Shown in pieces: positions 1-9,347 of a stretch of 64,000 bases of DNA. A program made the translations under genes and the position numbers. The notes beneath the pieces were generated by a model. It saw only the letters and a list, made by a program, of their open reading frames with translations. It was not told the origin of the DNA and searched no databases. Position 1 is the stretch's first letter; the number at the start of each line of letters is the position of its first letter. Source of the stretch: Betaproteobacteria bacterium (GTDB lineage Bacteria; Pseudomonadota; Gammaproteobacteria; Burkholderiales; Ga0077523); the NCBI GenBank assembly GCA_016713305.1, contig JADJPK010000018.1, positions 1 to 64,000 of the forward strand. The letters run 5' to 3'.

Positions 1-862
1 CGGCCGGGCATCGCCGCTGGGAGCAGACCGACGTGGTCATCGGGATCGGGTCCCGCATGGAGCTCGCGTGGTTCCGCTGGCCGAAGGCGGCAACGCCGCG
101 CAAGACCATCCTCATTGACATCGATCCGACCCAGACGGCCCGGCTGTCCCCCGACGTGACGATCCTCGGCGACGCCGCGGACGGCGCCGGACAACTCGCC
201 GCCGCACTACGCCGCGCAGGCGTTTCGCGGCCCTCTCGCAGAACGAGTTCGTCGACCTCAAGGACGCCGTCACCCGTGACACGCAGAAGATCCAGCCGCA
301 CATCGAATACCTCGCCGCCATTCGCGACGTGCTGCCTCGCGACGGCTTCTTCGTCGAGGAGATCTGCCAGGCCGGCTTTGCCTCCTATTACGGCTTTCCC
401 GTCTACGAGCCGCGCACGTTCGTCACGTGCGGACCGCAAGGCACCCTGGGCTTCGGTTTTCCGACGGCGCTTGGGGGTGAAGGCCGCTCATCCGACAAGG
501 CCGTGGTTTCGATCACAGGCGACGGCGGCTTCCAGTTCGGACTGCAGGATCTCGCGACAGCCGCCACCTACCACCTCGACGTCGCCATCGTGCTCTTCAA
601 CAACGCTGCGTACGGCAATGTGGCGCGACCAGAAGCAGCTGTTCGACGGCCGGCTGATCGCTCCCGGAATTGACCAACCCCGACTTCGTGAAGCTCGCGG
701 AGAGCTATAGTGTGCCAGGTGAAAGAGTATCGACACCCGCGGGCCTGCGCACCGCACTGGAAAGATCGCTGGGCCGCAGCACCTCGCTCATCGAGGTCAC
801 GTTCGACCGGACCGCCGAGGTCTCTCCTGGGAGTTCCTCGTGCCCGCCCCTACAAAGTCTGA
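1..862 (+). CDS. Thiamine-diphosphate-dependent enzyme (acetolactate synthase-like), 5' truncated and frameshifted
   Basis: The gene enters the window already open, so its N-terminus is missing. Three frames must be joined. The first gives DVVIGIGSRMELAWFRWP, typical of the central domain of this superfamily. The second gives GPQGTLGFGFPTALGG and GDGGFQFGLQDL followed by NNAAYGN, the diphosphate/Mg-binding motif GDG...NN of the C-terminal domain. The third gives NPDFVKLAESY and ends near FDRTAEVSP. The breaks lie near 230-330, 610-670 and 825, and the stop is probably TGA at 860-862. The family includes acetolactate synthase, benzoylformate decarboxylase and oxalyl-CoA decarboxylase; the substrate cannot be told from this piece. 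The neighbouring crotonase and CoA transferase suggest organic-acid or acyl-CoA metabolism. The frameshifts look like sequence error. Confidence 0.75.
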
Positions 863-885
863 ATCGTCTCACCCAGGACCACGCC

Positions 886-1652
886 ATGACCGACCTCATC
901 GCACCGAAACCGCGAACCGCATCTGCCGCATCGAGATGGCCCGCACGGACAAGAAGAACGCGCTCACTGCCGAGATGTACCAGGCGCTGGCGGACGGACT
1001 CCGATCGGCGGAGAACGACCGGGCCACGCGAGCCGTGCTCATCCACGGCACGCCCACCTGCTTTTCCGCGGGCAACGATCTCAGCGACTTCCTGCTGCAA
1101 TCGCCGCACGACGACTCGTCTCCGGTGTGGCAGTTCCTGCAGGCCATCTCCACGCACCCCAAGCCGATCGTCGCCGCCGTGGGCGGGCCGGCCGTGGGCA
1201 TCGGAACCACCATGCTGCTTCACTGCGACTTCGTGTACGCCACCCCGGCCACGCGCTTCCAACTGCCTTTCACGTCGCTCGGTGTGGTTCCGGAAGCCGC
1301 CTCGAGTCTGCTGCTGCCGCTCGCCGCAGGCTACCAGCGCGCCGCCGAACTGCGGCTCCTGGCCAGACCCTTCAACACGGAAAAGGCGCTCTCGGCCGGC
1401 ATCGTGACCGAAGTCGTGCCGGAAGCCGATCTGCTGGAGTACGCGATGGACGCCGCGAAGGCGCTCGCCGCGCTGCCGCCGGAATCCGTGCGCCTCACCA
1501 AGGCCTTCATGAAACGCACGTGGGCCGCCGCCGTGGCCGAACGGATGAGCGACGAAAGCCACGAGTTCCGCAAGCGGCTCCAGTCTCCCGAGGCAAAGGA
1601 AGCGTTCTCCGCATTTCTGGAGAAGCGGCCGGCGGACTTCTCGAAGTTCTGA
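886..1652 (+). CDS. Enoyl-CoA hydratase/isomerase (crotonase) family protein
   Basis: A crotonase of about 255 residues that would act on an acyl-CoA in the cytoplasm. Visible family marks are RIEMARTDKKNALTAEM near the N-terminus, the first oxyanion-hole segment FSAGNDLSDFL and the second GGPAVGIGTTML. The C-terminal part has the usual AKALAALPPESVRLTKAFMK helix region. The ATG at 886 gives MTDLIA, but the body of the protein is in another frame from about 903, so one base is probably missing or extra there. It lies between a thiamine-diphosphate enzyme and a class III CoA transferase on the same strand, consistent with an acyl-CoA catabolic operon. The specific reaction is not recognisable. 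Confidence 0.85.
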
Positions 1653-1689
1653 TCCGGTTCACGCAACCGTTCCCTGCTTCACGATCCGG

Positions 1690-2921
1690 ATGACCCCCAT
1701 GGATTCCATCTCGAACACGGTCCGCGACCCTCTGCTGAAGGGCGTCACCGTTCTCGACTTCACGCGCGTGCTGTCCGGTCCGTACTGCACGCGGTTGCTG
1801 GCCGATCTGGGCGCGGACGTGATCAAGATCGAGCGGCCCGGCGAAGGGGACGAGATCCGCTACACCGTCCTGCAACTGGATCCCGGACGGACCGACCAGA
1901 GCACCTACTACGTTCGGCTCAACGCGGGCAAGCGCAGCATCGCGCTCGACCTCGCTCATCCCGACTCGCGCGCCGTGATTCTCGATCTGGTGCAGCGTTC
2001 GGATGTCGTGGTGGAGAACTTCTCGCCGGGCGTGATGGCGCGATACGGTATCGACGCGGCGGCGCTGCACGAGATCAAGCCGTCGCTCATCTGCTGCTCG
2101 ATCTCGGGATTCGGGCAGACCGGCCCGCTGCGCTCCATGCAGGCGTACGCGCATCTCATCAACGCCATTTCCGGAATGATGGACCTCGACCGCTGCGGCG
2201 ATCCGCATCCGCGGGTGTCGTACCTGCAGGCCGCGGACGTGCTCGCCGGTGCGCATGCGTTCGGCGCGATCTGCGCCGCCCTGTTCGCGCGGCCCGCACG
2301 GGCGAAAGGTGCGTTCATCGATGTCGATGCTCGAATGCCTGATCGCGGCCGACGACATCACCTACGGCGCCCTGTTGAACGGTGGTCCGGTGGAACGCGT
2401 ACCGCGCCGCGGCATGATCGTCCACGAATTCCCCGACAGGAACATCGCCATGCAGACCGTCGGCGCCCCGCACCTGTGGTCGCGGCTCGTGGCGGCGATG
2501 GGAAAGACCGGACCTGGAAACGGACGATCGGTTCGCTACCGCCGCCGCACGCCGCGCCCACTGGCCGGCCTTGATGGCGGAGATCCGGACGTGGCTCGAG
2601 GGCTTCGACAGCGCCGAATCCGCCGTAGGCGCGCTCACCGGTGCGCGCATTCCCGCCGTGCCCATGCTGTCGCCCGAAGAGGTGGTGAACCACCCGCATC
2701 TCGCGCAGCGCCATGCGTTTCCGGAGGTGGATCATCCGGTGCACGGCAAGGTCAAGGTCACGGCCACGCCATTTCACCTCGATGGCCAGCCCGTGGTGCC
2801 CGCCGGCCCGGCGCCCTACCGCGTGGGGGAACACACCCAAGAGGTGCTCTCCCAGGTGCTGGGCTACAAGCCGGAACGGGTGGACAGGTTGCTGGCGGAC
2901 GGCGTGGCGCACATGCCCTGA
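1690..2921 (+). CDS. CaiB/BaiF (class III) CoA transferase, frameshifted
   Basis: The N-terminal frame gives GVTVLDFTRVLSGPYCTRLL, LGADVIKIERPGEGDEIR and SDVVVENFSPGVMARYGID. These are hallmarks of formyl-CoA transferase-type enzymes, which move CoA between carboxylic acids; the catalytic Asp is expected in the first half. The reading frame moves near 2320 (into SMLECLIAADDITYGALLNG) and again near 2520-2570 (into EIRTWLEGFDSAESAVGALT). The last frame ends with the typical PVVPAGPAPYRVGEHTQEVL tail. Joined, the protein has about 410 residues, normal for the family. It follows the crotonase by 37 bases on the same strand and probably shares its transcript. Both breaks look like single-base errors. 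Confidence 0.85.
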
Positions 2922-2928
2922 TGCGGTC

Positions 2929-4386
2929 TCAGAACCGGTACGCCCACCAGGTGGTGAAGTAGGTCACGTTCTCGCCGGGCGGCGTCTCGCGCAGGAACTT
3001 GCCGGCGGTGAAGTACGAGATCGTCGTGAGCCACGACACGTGCGGGGTGAACTGCCACACGAACTGCACCGTGTACTGGTTGCCCACGTGGCGGGCGCGG
3101 CTGCCTGCCGCGCGCCGCTGCACCTCCGTGAAGATGTTGTACACGCCGTCCTCGGCGCTCTGGCGCCAGAAGCCGATCATGCCGAAGGAGAGCACCTTGG
3201 ACTCGTCCACCTCGAAGCTCACGGACGGCGCGGCACCGATGCTGTTGGAGGGTCCCACGAGTCCTGCGAGTCCCGAATACGCGGTCGCGGCGAACATGGG
3301 GCTGAAGGTATTCAACTCGCCGTCGCCCAGCTTCCGGTCGCCGCTGCCCACGTTGAAGCGCAGACCCAGTCGGGGCCGCGACACGTGGTCGAGCCGGTAA
3401 CCGGTGTCCGTCGACAGGTACCACGCGCGGAGGCTTCCCGGGCCGAAATCGCCGCGCTGGACACCGAACTCGTAGTTGTAGTCCCAATGCTCGCTGCGTC
3501 CCCACCAGCGCGTGCCGATGGACATCCGCTCCTCGCGCAGCGAGCCGTCCTGGTAGCGCGTCGTGGCGTCGGTGCGGCGATTGACGTAGAAGACCGCATT
3601 GGAATCGCCGCCGGGCAGGAGATCGTGACTGCGCGCGATGAAGAAGCCGGACAGCGTGTCCTGGCGGTCGGGCGAATCGTCGAATACACCGCGGCGCGTC
3701 TGCACCACGCGTGTGGTCATGGCGTGGAAGCGCCAGCCCTTCACTTCTCCGAATGCGCGAATGCCGTCGAAGCTCAGCCGGTCGTTGAGGCCGTTGCGCG
3801 CGGACGTGAACTGGGACGAACCGATCTCGACCTCCTGCCGGCCCAAGCGCAGGGTCATCCGGTCGTTGCCTTCCTGCACGGGCGTCCAGTCGGCGAAGAA
3901 CTGGTTCAGGTCGAGGCGGTCCTCATCGGTTTCGCGCGGGCCGTTGACGCGGCCGTTCTCGCGGGACGACTCGAGCTGGCCGAACAACCGGACACGCGGC
4001 GACAGCCGCAATTCGCCATGCAGGAGATAGCGCTGCAGCAGATAACCGCTCAGGTCTTCCGGATCCGCGCCCCAGCCGGGATTGTCGAATCGCTCGTAGC
4101 GGATGCGCGCCTCGCCGCCGAGCGAGGCACTGCGTCCGCCGGCCAGATCGATGTGCTTGATGGGGTCCCAGGCATCGCGGCGGCAGCGGGGATCGGCGAG
4201 AAACCGCCAATCCTCGTCGTAACGCAGGTTGAGGAACTGCGTGCGCGGGCACGGTTCGGGCTCGACTTCTGCCGCCTCGGCAAACGCGCAGCCGGACAGC
4301 GACAGGCCGATGGCCGCGGCGCGAAGGCCCCAGCCGTTCGGAACCCGCCCTGTCCTGGCCCGGCACGCTGCGCTCCACGTCTGCAC
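2929..4386 (-). CDS. Outer-membrane porin of the alginate-export (AlgE-like) family
   Basis: A beta-barrel protein of about 485 residues. A GTG start at 4386 (or the adjacent one at 4389) lies just after an AGGG ribosome site. It gives a basic n-region, a hydrophobic stretch (LRAAAIGLSLSGCAFA) and a probable cleavage before EAAEV. The mature protein has FLNLRYDEDWRFLADP, then repeated amphipathic strand patterns such as LRLGRQEVEIGSSQFTSARNGLNDRLSFDGIR (read as two adjacent strands), and ends in an aromatic residue (WWAYRF), as outer-membrane barrels do. Members of the family are common in beta- and gammaproteobacteria, often for uncharged or anionic organic substrates; alginate itself is not implied. 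It sits 20 bases downstream of the UPF0210 gene on the same strand. The open frame runs far upstream, but that extension is a shadow of the UPF0210 gene. Confidence 0.75.
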   Translation of the reverse strand: MQTWSAACRARTGRVPNGWGLRAAAIGLSLSGCAFAEAAEVEPEPCPRTQFLNLRYDEDWRFLADPRCRRDAWDPIKHIDLAGGRSASLGGEARIRYERFDNPGWGADPEDLSGYLLQRYLLHGELRLSPRVRLFGQLESSRENGRVNGPRETDEDRLDLNQFFADWTPVQEGNDRMTLRLGRQEVEIGSSQFTSARNGLNDRLSFDGIRAFGEVKGWRFHAMTTRVVQTRRGVFDDSPDRQDTLSGFFIARSHDLLPGGDSNAVFYVNRRTDATTRYQDGSLREERMSIGTRWWGRSEHWDYNYEFGVQRGDFGPGSLRAWYLSTDTGYRLDHVSRPRLGLRFNVGSGDRKLGDGELNTFSPMFAATAYSGLAGLVGPSNSIGAAPSVSFEVDESKVLSFGMIGFWRQSAEDGVYNIFTEVQRRAAGSRARHVGNQYTVQFVWQFTPHVSWLTTISYFTAGKFLRETPPGENVTYFTTWWAYRF

Positions 4387-4406
4387 CACGTCGAATCGCC
4401 CTGCCG

Positions 4407-5771
4407 TCAGTTGTTCAGCGCCTGCAGCGGCGCAGGAATGCGTCCGCCGCGTGCGACGAAGGCGATGCTGCTTTCCCGGCTGACGGCCATCACCGGGGCG
4501 TAGCCGAGCAGCCCGCCGAACTCGACGCGGTCCCCGACCTTCTTGCCCGGGGCGGGAATGAGCCGGACGGCCGTGGTCTTGCGGTTGATCATCCCGATGG
4601 CGGCCTCGTCCGCGATGATGGCGGACAGCGTCGCCGCCGGCGTGTAGCCCGGGACGGCGATCATGTCCAGTCCCACCGAGCACACGGCCGTCATCGCCTC
4701 CAGCTTGTCCATGGTGAGGGAGCCGGCCTGCGCCGCCTCGATCATACCGATGTCTTCCGACACCGGTATGAAGGCTCCGCTCAGGCCGCCCACATGGCTG
4801 GAGGCCATGGCGCCCCCCTTCTTCACGGCGTCGTTGAGCAGAGCCAGCGCCGCCGTGGATCCATGCGCTCCGATGCGCGACAGTCCCATGGCTTCGAGAA
4901 TCCGCGCCACGCTGTCCCCCACCGCCGGCGTCGGTGCCAGCGAAAGATCGACGATCCCGAAAGGCACGCCGAGCTTCTCGGACGCGGCGCGTCCCGCCAG
5001 CTCTCCCATGCGCGTGACCTTGAAGGCCGTGCGCTTGACGATGGAGGCCACGGTCCCGAGATCCGCACCGGGCGCGGCTTCGACCGCCCGCAGCACGACG
5101 CCGGGACCGCTCACGCCCACGTTGATCACGCAGTCGGGCTCGCCCACGCCGTGAAATGCGCCGGCCATGAACGGGTTGTCTTCCACCGCGTTGCAGAACA
5201 CGACGAGTTTGGCGGCACCGATGCCGTCGCGATCCGCGGTGCGTTGCGCGCATTCGCGGATCACCTCGCCCATGCGCGCGACGGCGTCCATGTTGATGCC
5301 GGCCCGCGTGCTGCCGATGTTCACGGACGCACACACGCGCTGCGTCTCCGCGAGCGCCTCGCCGATGGAGTCGATGAGCGCGACGTCCCCCGGTGTGGCC
5401 CCCTTCTCCACCAGAGCCGAATACCCGCCGATGAAGTTGACGCCGACTTCCGCTGCGGCACGATCCAGCGCCCGGGCGATGTGCACGTATCCTTCCGTGC
5501 CCGTGCTCTCGGCCACGATGGCCACCGGGGTGACCGATATGCGCTTGTTGATGATGGGTATGCCGTACTCGTGCGCGATCGCCTCGCCTGCGGCAACGAG
5601 GCCCTGGCCCTTGCGGCAGATCTTGTCGTAGGCCTTGCGCGCGAGGTCGTCCACGCTTCCACCGGCGCAGTCGCGCAGGCTGATGCCCAGGGTGATGGTG
5701 CGGATGTCCAGATTCTCCATCTGGACCATGCGGATCGTCTCGACGATCTCCTGCGGCGAGAAGCGCTGCAT
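4407..5771 (-). CDS. UPF0210 / PFL-family (DUF711) protein
   Basis: This 454-residue protein is conserved over its whole length with the UPF0210 family. It begins with [20 protein letters not shown], which feeds into [11 protein letters not shown], and carries the invariant-looking [34 protein letters not shown] and [21 protein letters not shown]. Members resemble glycyl-radical-type folds structurally, but no activity is established. The gene is characteristically paired with a small ACT-domain protein (UPF0237), and that partner is directly upstream here, two bases away. The pair is probably cotranscribed leftward and may form a complex in which the ACT domain senses an amino acid; this is inference from the conserved pairing. 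Confidence 0.9.
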   Translation of the reverse strand: MQRFSPQEIVETIRMVQMENLDIRTITLGISLRDCAGGSVDDLARKAYDKICRKGQGLVAAGEAIAHEYGIPIINKRISVTPVAIVAESTGTEGYVHIARALDRAAAEVGVNFIGGYSALVEKGATPGDVALIDSIGEALAETQRVCASVNIGSTRAGINMDAVARMGEVIRECAQRTADRDGIGAAKLVVFCNAVEDNPFMAGAFHGVGEPDCVINVGVSGPGVVLRAVEAAPGADLGTVASIVKRTAFKVTRMGELAGRAASEKLGVPFGIVDLSLAPTPAVGDSVARILEAMGLSRIGAHGSTAALALLNDAVKKGGAMASSHVGGLSGAFIPVSEDIGMIEAAQAGSLTMDKLEAMTAVCSVGLDMIAVPGYTPAATLSAIIADEAAIGMINRKTTAVRLIPAPGKKVGDRVEFGGLLGYAPVMAVSRESSIAFVARGGRIPAPLQALNN

Positions 5772-5773
5772 CG

Positions 5774-6063
5774 TCAGACCCGGTGCATGTACTTGAAGAC
5801 GTCCTCATGCTGCGCGTCGATGCGCAGCCCCATCTCGGCGCCCTTGGCGGCCAGCCGCTGCTTCAGTTCCTCGAAGGAACGGTGGCGTTCTCCAGGTCCG
5901 CCATCATGATCATCACGAAGAACTCCTCCATGATGCTCTGGGAGATGTCGAGGATGTTGGCGCTGGCATCGGCGAGAATCGTGGCGACACCGGCGATGAT
6001 GCCGACGCGGTCCTGGCCGATGACGGTGACGATGACTCGATTGGAGCGTTGCGTTGCATTCAT
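5774..6063 (-). CDS. ACT-domain protein (UPF0237 family), frameshifted
   Basis: The first frame, from ATG at 6063, reads [19 protein letters not shown] and continues [20 protein letters not shown] and [13 protein letters not shown], a typical betaalphabeta ACT fold. It loses frame near 5880. The second frame continues [18 protein letters not shown] and ends FKYMHRV, the conserved end of UPF0237 proteins. Joined, it is about 96 residues, the usual length. ACT domains bind small ligands, mostly amino acids, at a dimer interface. Immediately downstream is its regular partner, the UPF0210 protein. The single-base break is most likely a sequence error. Confidence 0.85.
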
Positions 6064-6101
6064 GCGGGTGCCTTCGTGGGTCGCGGGCGGTCGTGTGTGG
6101 G

Positions 6102-6512
6102 TCAGGACGGCTTCCGGACGGGAACGCGCGAAGGCTTGCCCTCGGCGTCCGTGAACGGAAAGAGGCCGGTCCTGTAGCTCTGTGCCATGTGGCGGGCGAC
6201 GCGGATCGCCCTGCCGGCGGCTTCTGTATCGAGATGTTCGTTGGCGGCGCCTTCGAACGCAGCAAGCCAGTGTTCGAAGGCCTCGACGCCGAACTTGAGC
6301 TTCATGTGCGGAGCGAACGCATTGCCCTTGTAGCGACCGGTTCCATAGATCGAATTCGACCAGAAGTCCGAGACGAGCCGGATGTGTCCCTCCCAGTCGT
6401 GGATGGCATCGAAGAAGATCGGTGCGAGGACTGCGTCGGCCAGGCCGCGTTCGTAGAAGGAACGCACCATCGACTCGATGGCGGCTTCCTGCGCTGCAGT
6501 GGGGTGGATCAT
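6102..6512 (-). CDS. Group III truncated hemoglobin
   Basis: A 136-residue cytoplasmic globin. The start ATG at 6512 gives MIHPTAAQEAAIESMVRSFY. Recognisable elements are FYERGLADAVLAPIFFDAI (B helix region), HIRLVSDFWSNSIYGTGRYKGN (E/F region, the cue for group III), and APHMKLKFGVEAFEHWLAAF, where the HMKL histidine is the expected proximal haem ligand. These proteins bind O2, NO or sulfide and are often linked to microaerobic or nitrosative stress. It lies 38 bases upstream of the ACT-domain gene on the same strand, so it may head that leftward group. The intergenic region upstream is shared with the divergent PEP-CTERM gene. Confidence 0.88.
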   Translation of the reverse strand: MIHPTAAQEAAIESMVRSFYERGLADAVLAPIFFDAIHDWEGHIRLVSDFWSNSIYGTGRYKGNAFAPHMKLKFGVEAFEHWLAAFEGAANEHLDTEAAGRAIRVARHMAQSYRTGLFPFTDAEGKPSRVPVRKPS

Positions 6513-6652
6513 TGATTCCTTGCCAGGTTCCGTTTCGTGCGCGGCATGTCCCGACCGTACCGGGAGAGACGGCCGCGCATGCAAGTGTAGCTTTCGCGGC
6601 CAATGCCCGGACAGGCCAGGAACGAAGCGAGGCCGTCGGGCCGATGAGGGAA

Positions 6653-6670
6653 CGTTGACAACTGTCAACG
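6653..6670. promoter_or_regulatory. Inverted repeat CGTTGACA-AC-TGTCAACG upstream of the PEP-CTERM repeat gene
   Basis: Two perfect 8-base arms around a 2-base spacer lie about 140 bases before the start of the gene at 6810. The inner 14 bases, spacer included, recur exactly at 21487-21500, about 200 bases before another PEP-CTERM gene. The spacing would suit an activator or repressor dimer. I could not find a convincing sigma-54 or sigma-70 promoter between it and the gene. Confidence 0.5.
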
Positions 6671-6809
6671 ATGTCCGGATCTGCATGACGTCCAATGAGC
6701 GGCATGGGGATGGGCTCGACCCGCCCGCAAGCCCTTCCAAGAACGATCCCGGGAAGACCTCCGCTGCCTCGCGGCCGGAACCCCGGATCGACGACTCCGG
6801 AGACCCGCC

Positions 6810-9287
6810 ATGCCCGCTTCCTTCCGACGTTCCGTGCTTGCCCTGGCCATCCCGGCCGCGTTCTCCGCCGTCGCCGGCGCTACCGAGTATGTCTGGGTGA
6901 CCGGCAGCTTCGGCCCGCTGGTGGCGCCAGGTACGCTCGATGTGCCTGACACGCTGGCGATCGAGGCCGGCGGCGCCAAGACCTTCTCCAGCACCAGTTT
7001 CACGAACAACTCCACGGTCAACTGGAATGCCGACGACGTGGGGTTCGTGTCGTCGCTGGTCACCAACGCGGGAACATGGGACTCGAAGGCCGATCACGGC
7101 CTGGCGTATTCAGGAGGGTCCGGGTCGACATTCATCAACAGCGGAGTCTTCCGCAAGAGCGCCGGGACGGGCACGACGTCCGTGGCGTCCGCCAGCATCG
7201 CCTTCGTGAACACGGGCATCGTCGATGCGCAGACCGGTACGATCGCTTTCCTGGGGAAGCAATGCCTCGTTCCAGGACGGCTCGGTATTCAGGGTGCAGG
7301 CGTGGTCAACGTGGCGTCCTCCGCCTCGTTCTCCGGCACGATCCAGTCGCAGAACCTCCTGCTGTCGGCCGGCAACTTCTCCGGCGGCGGCGCCGTGCTC
7401 AACGGCACCACGGTCTGGACTGGCGGACAGTTCACCGGTGCGTGGAGCGTTGCCGCGAACCAGACGGTTTCGGTGGAAGCGGGCGGCAGCAAGAACTTCG
7501 AGAGCGCGAACTTCGTCAATGCCGGGACACTCGCCTGGGACACCACCGGCCGCATGGGTTTCGTCAGCTCCGTGCTGACCAACGAGGGGCTGCTCGATCT
7601 TCGACAGAACGCCGACTTCGACTACGCCGGCGGATCCGGGTCCACGGTCATCAACAAGGGAGTCCTTCGCAAGTCGGGTGCCGACGGCATTTCGGCCTTC
7701 ACCAGCGCCAATGTCGCGTTCTTGAATGCAGGCGGCGTCGTCGACGCGCAAACGGGCACTCTCGACTTCGCCGGCGCCAATGCCACGTTCGAGAACGGCA
7801 CGCAGTTCATGGGGGGTGGCACGGTGCGTGTCAGCCACAACGCCCAATTCAACGGGAACTTCGAATCCGCGAATCTCGTTCTCGCAGGCGGCACGTACCA
7901 GGGCGGCAACGCAGTCGCCCACGGCACGGTCGACTGGACCGGCGGGACGTTCTCGGGCAACTGGCGGATCGCCCCGGACCAGGTGTTGAACGCCTCGGGC
8001 AACACCACCAAGAACTTCTCCAGCGCCTCCTTCACGAACACGGGGACCGTCAACTGGTCCACCGAGGCAAGAGCGGGATTCCTGTCATCCCTGGTCACGA
8101 ACGAAGGGCTCTGGGATCTGAAGGCCGACGCGGACTTCGCCTACGCCGGCAGCAGCAGTTCCACTTTCGTCAACAGCGGGACACTGCGCAAGAGCGGTGG
8201 CGCGGGGGTGGCGGAATTCAAGACCAACGTTGCCTTCGTCAACACAGCCACCGGTGTCATCGACGTGCAGGTGGGTACGCTTTCCTTCGCCAACCACGAC
8301 AGCCAGTTCCAGGCAGGCACCCGCTTCACTGGCGCCGGGTCGTCCTCCATCGTCTCCAACGCGGCCTTCGCCGGCGCATTCACCTCGGAGAACCTGGTGC
8401 TGGCAGCCGGCAGCTTCCAGGGAAGCGATGCCGTCCTCAACGGGACGGTCCGGTGGACGGGGGGTGCGTTCTCCGGCAACTGGCAGGTCGCGCCCGGCCA
8501 GGTGTTGATTGCCCTCGGAGACAGCAACAAGAATTTCTCCAGCGCATCCTTCACGAACAAGGGAACCGTCCGCTGGTCCACCGGGAACAGGGCAGGCTTT
8601 CTGTCTTCTCTGGTCACCAACGAGGGCCTCTGGGACGTGCAGACCGACGCCGACTTCGCTTACGCAGGCAGCAGTGGTTCCACCTTCATCAACAGCGGAA
8701 CATTGCGCAAGAGCGGAGACGGCGTCACGCTCTTCGGCACGAATGTCGCGTTCGTGAACCACGGCGTCGTCGAAGTCCTGGCGGGCACCTTCCAGTTGCC
8801 CAACAACTTCGACAACCCCGGCGTCATCACCGGTGACGGAATCGTGAAGACCAACACCCTGACCAACAGCGGAACGTTGAAGCCGGGGGACGGCGTGGGC
8901 ACGCTCACCCTGGAGAGCAACCTCGTCGAGGCCGCGGGCGGGATCATCGAGATCGAGGTCGGCGGAACGGACGACCACGACGTGCTGGCGGTCACCGGCA
9001 ATGCCACGCTCGGGGGAACGCTGGCCGTGCGCCGTGCCGGCGGATTCATGCCCACGGTCGGTGACAGCTTCATCGTGATGACCTTCGCCAGCCGCCTGGG
9101 CGGTTCGACCTTCCTCGGGGACCCGACGGTCCTCGGCTGGGGGAACGGCGTGGACTTCGACGTGATCTACGGCGAGGACAAGGTCACCCTGGAGGTCACG
9201 GCCGTGCCGGAACCCGGCACCGTGGCGCTCATGGCCGGCGGACTGGCTGTTCTCGGCTGCTCCCTTCGCCGCCGCCGCACTGCCTGA
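6810..9287 (+). CDS. Exported repeat protein with PEP-CTERM sorting signal
   Basis: An 825-residue exported protein with a signal peptide (RSVLALAIPAAFSAVAGA). Its body is built from about 172-residue repeats, roughly residues 30-212, 213-385 and 386-557, plus a partial fourth to about 640. Each repeat carries a KNFSSASFTNxGTVNWST-like segment, a GFxSSLVTNEGLWDL segment, a STFINSGTLRKSG segment and an NLVLAAGSFQG segment. The end, VPEPGTVALMAGGLAVLGCS then RRRR, is a PEP-CTERM signal: Pro-Glu-Pro, a hydrophobic helix and a basic tail recognised by an exosortase. The repeats suggest a beta-solenoid surface or matrix protein. The start has GGAG seven bases upstream. Comparison of repeats shows a short out-of-frame stretch at about 7252-7300. 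Confidence 0.85.
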   Translation: MPASFRRSVLALAIPAAFSAVAGATEYVWVTGSFGPLVAPGTLDVPDTLAIEAGGAKTFSSTSFTNNSTVNWNADDVGFVSSLVTNAGTWDSKADHGLAYSGGSGSTFINSGVFRKSAGTGTTSVASASIAFVNTGIVDAQTGTIAFLGKQCLVPGRLGIQGAGVVNVASSASFSGTIQSQNLLLSAGNFSGGGAVLNGTTVWTGGQFTGAWSVAANQTVSVEAGGSKNFESANFVNAGTLAWDTTGRMGFVSSVLTNEGLLDLRQNADFDYAGGSGSTVINKGVLRKSGADGISAFTSANVAFLNAGGVVDAQTGTLDFAGANATFENGTQFMGGGTVRVSHNAQFNGNFESANLVLAGGTYQGGNAVAHGTVDWTGGTFSGNWRIAPDQVLNASGNTTKNFSSASFTNTGTVNWSTEARAGFLSSLVTNEGLWDLKADADFAYAGSSSSTFVNSGTLRKSGGAGVAEFKTNVAFVNTATGVIDVQVGTLSFANHDSQFQAGTRFTGAGSSSIVSNAAFAGAFTSENLVLAAGSFQGSDAVLNGTVRWTGGAFSGNWQVAPGQVLIALGDSNKNFSSASFTNKGTVRWSTGNRAGFLSSLVTNEGLWDVQTDADFAYAGSSGSTFINSGTLRKSGDGVTLFGTNVAFVNHGVVEVLAGTFQLPNNFDNPGVITGDGIVKTNTLTNSGTLKPGDGVGTLTLESNLVEAAGGIIEIEVGGTDDHDVLAVTGNATLGGTLAVRRAGGFMPTVGDSFIVMTFASRLGGSTFLGDPTVLGWGNGVDFDVIYGEDKVTLEVTAVPEPGTVALMAGGLAVLGCSLRRRRTA
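6960..8830 (+). repeat. Three and a half in-frame tandem repeats of about 516 bp
   Basis: The anchor aagaacttctccagcgcc and its variants fall at 6979, 7491, 8010 and 8527, giving periods of 512, 519 and 517. The repeats are diverged in sequence but conserved in protein, with units 3 and 4 closest. This points to internal duplication within the coding sequence of the PEP-CTERM protein. Confidence 0.85.
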
Positions 9288-9320
9288 GCGCGACAAGCGC
9301 TCTCTTGTTCGCGCACTGTT

Positions 9321-9346
9321 CGAACGGCCACACGGCAGGCCGTTCG
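9321..9346. terminator. Hairpin between convergent genes
   Basis: A 9-base perfect stem (CGAACGGCC and GGCCGTTCG) with an 8-base loop lies between the PEP-CTERM gene and the convergent fadD stop codon. There is no clear T tract, so its role as a terminator is uncertain. Confidence 0.45.
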
Positions 9347-9347
9347 A

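Noticed and set aside
2713..4503. A 596-residue plus-strand frame across the CoA transferase end and the porin
   Set aside because: Arg/Ala/His-rich composition without family similarity; antisense to the porin.
4390..5808. Upstream extension of the porin reading frame to 959 residues
   Set aside because: The added part is the antisense-phase shadow of the conserved UPF0210 gene in another frame. A signal peptide and ribosome site start the porin at 4386-4389.
6693..6715. Sigma-54-like sequence before the first PEP-CTERM gene
   Set aside because: The -24 GG and the possible -12 GC are separated by 11 bases, not 10.
7076..8836. A 586-residue frame inside the PEP-CTERM gene
   Set aside because: It is Arg/Gln-rich, lacks domains, and is the shifted frame of the repeat gene, whose product has a signal peptide and sorting tail.
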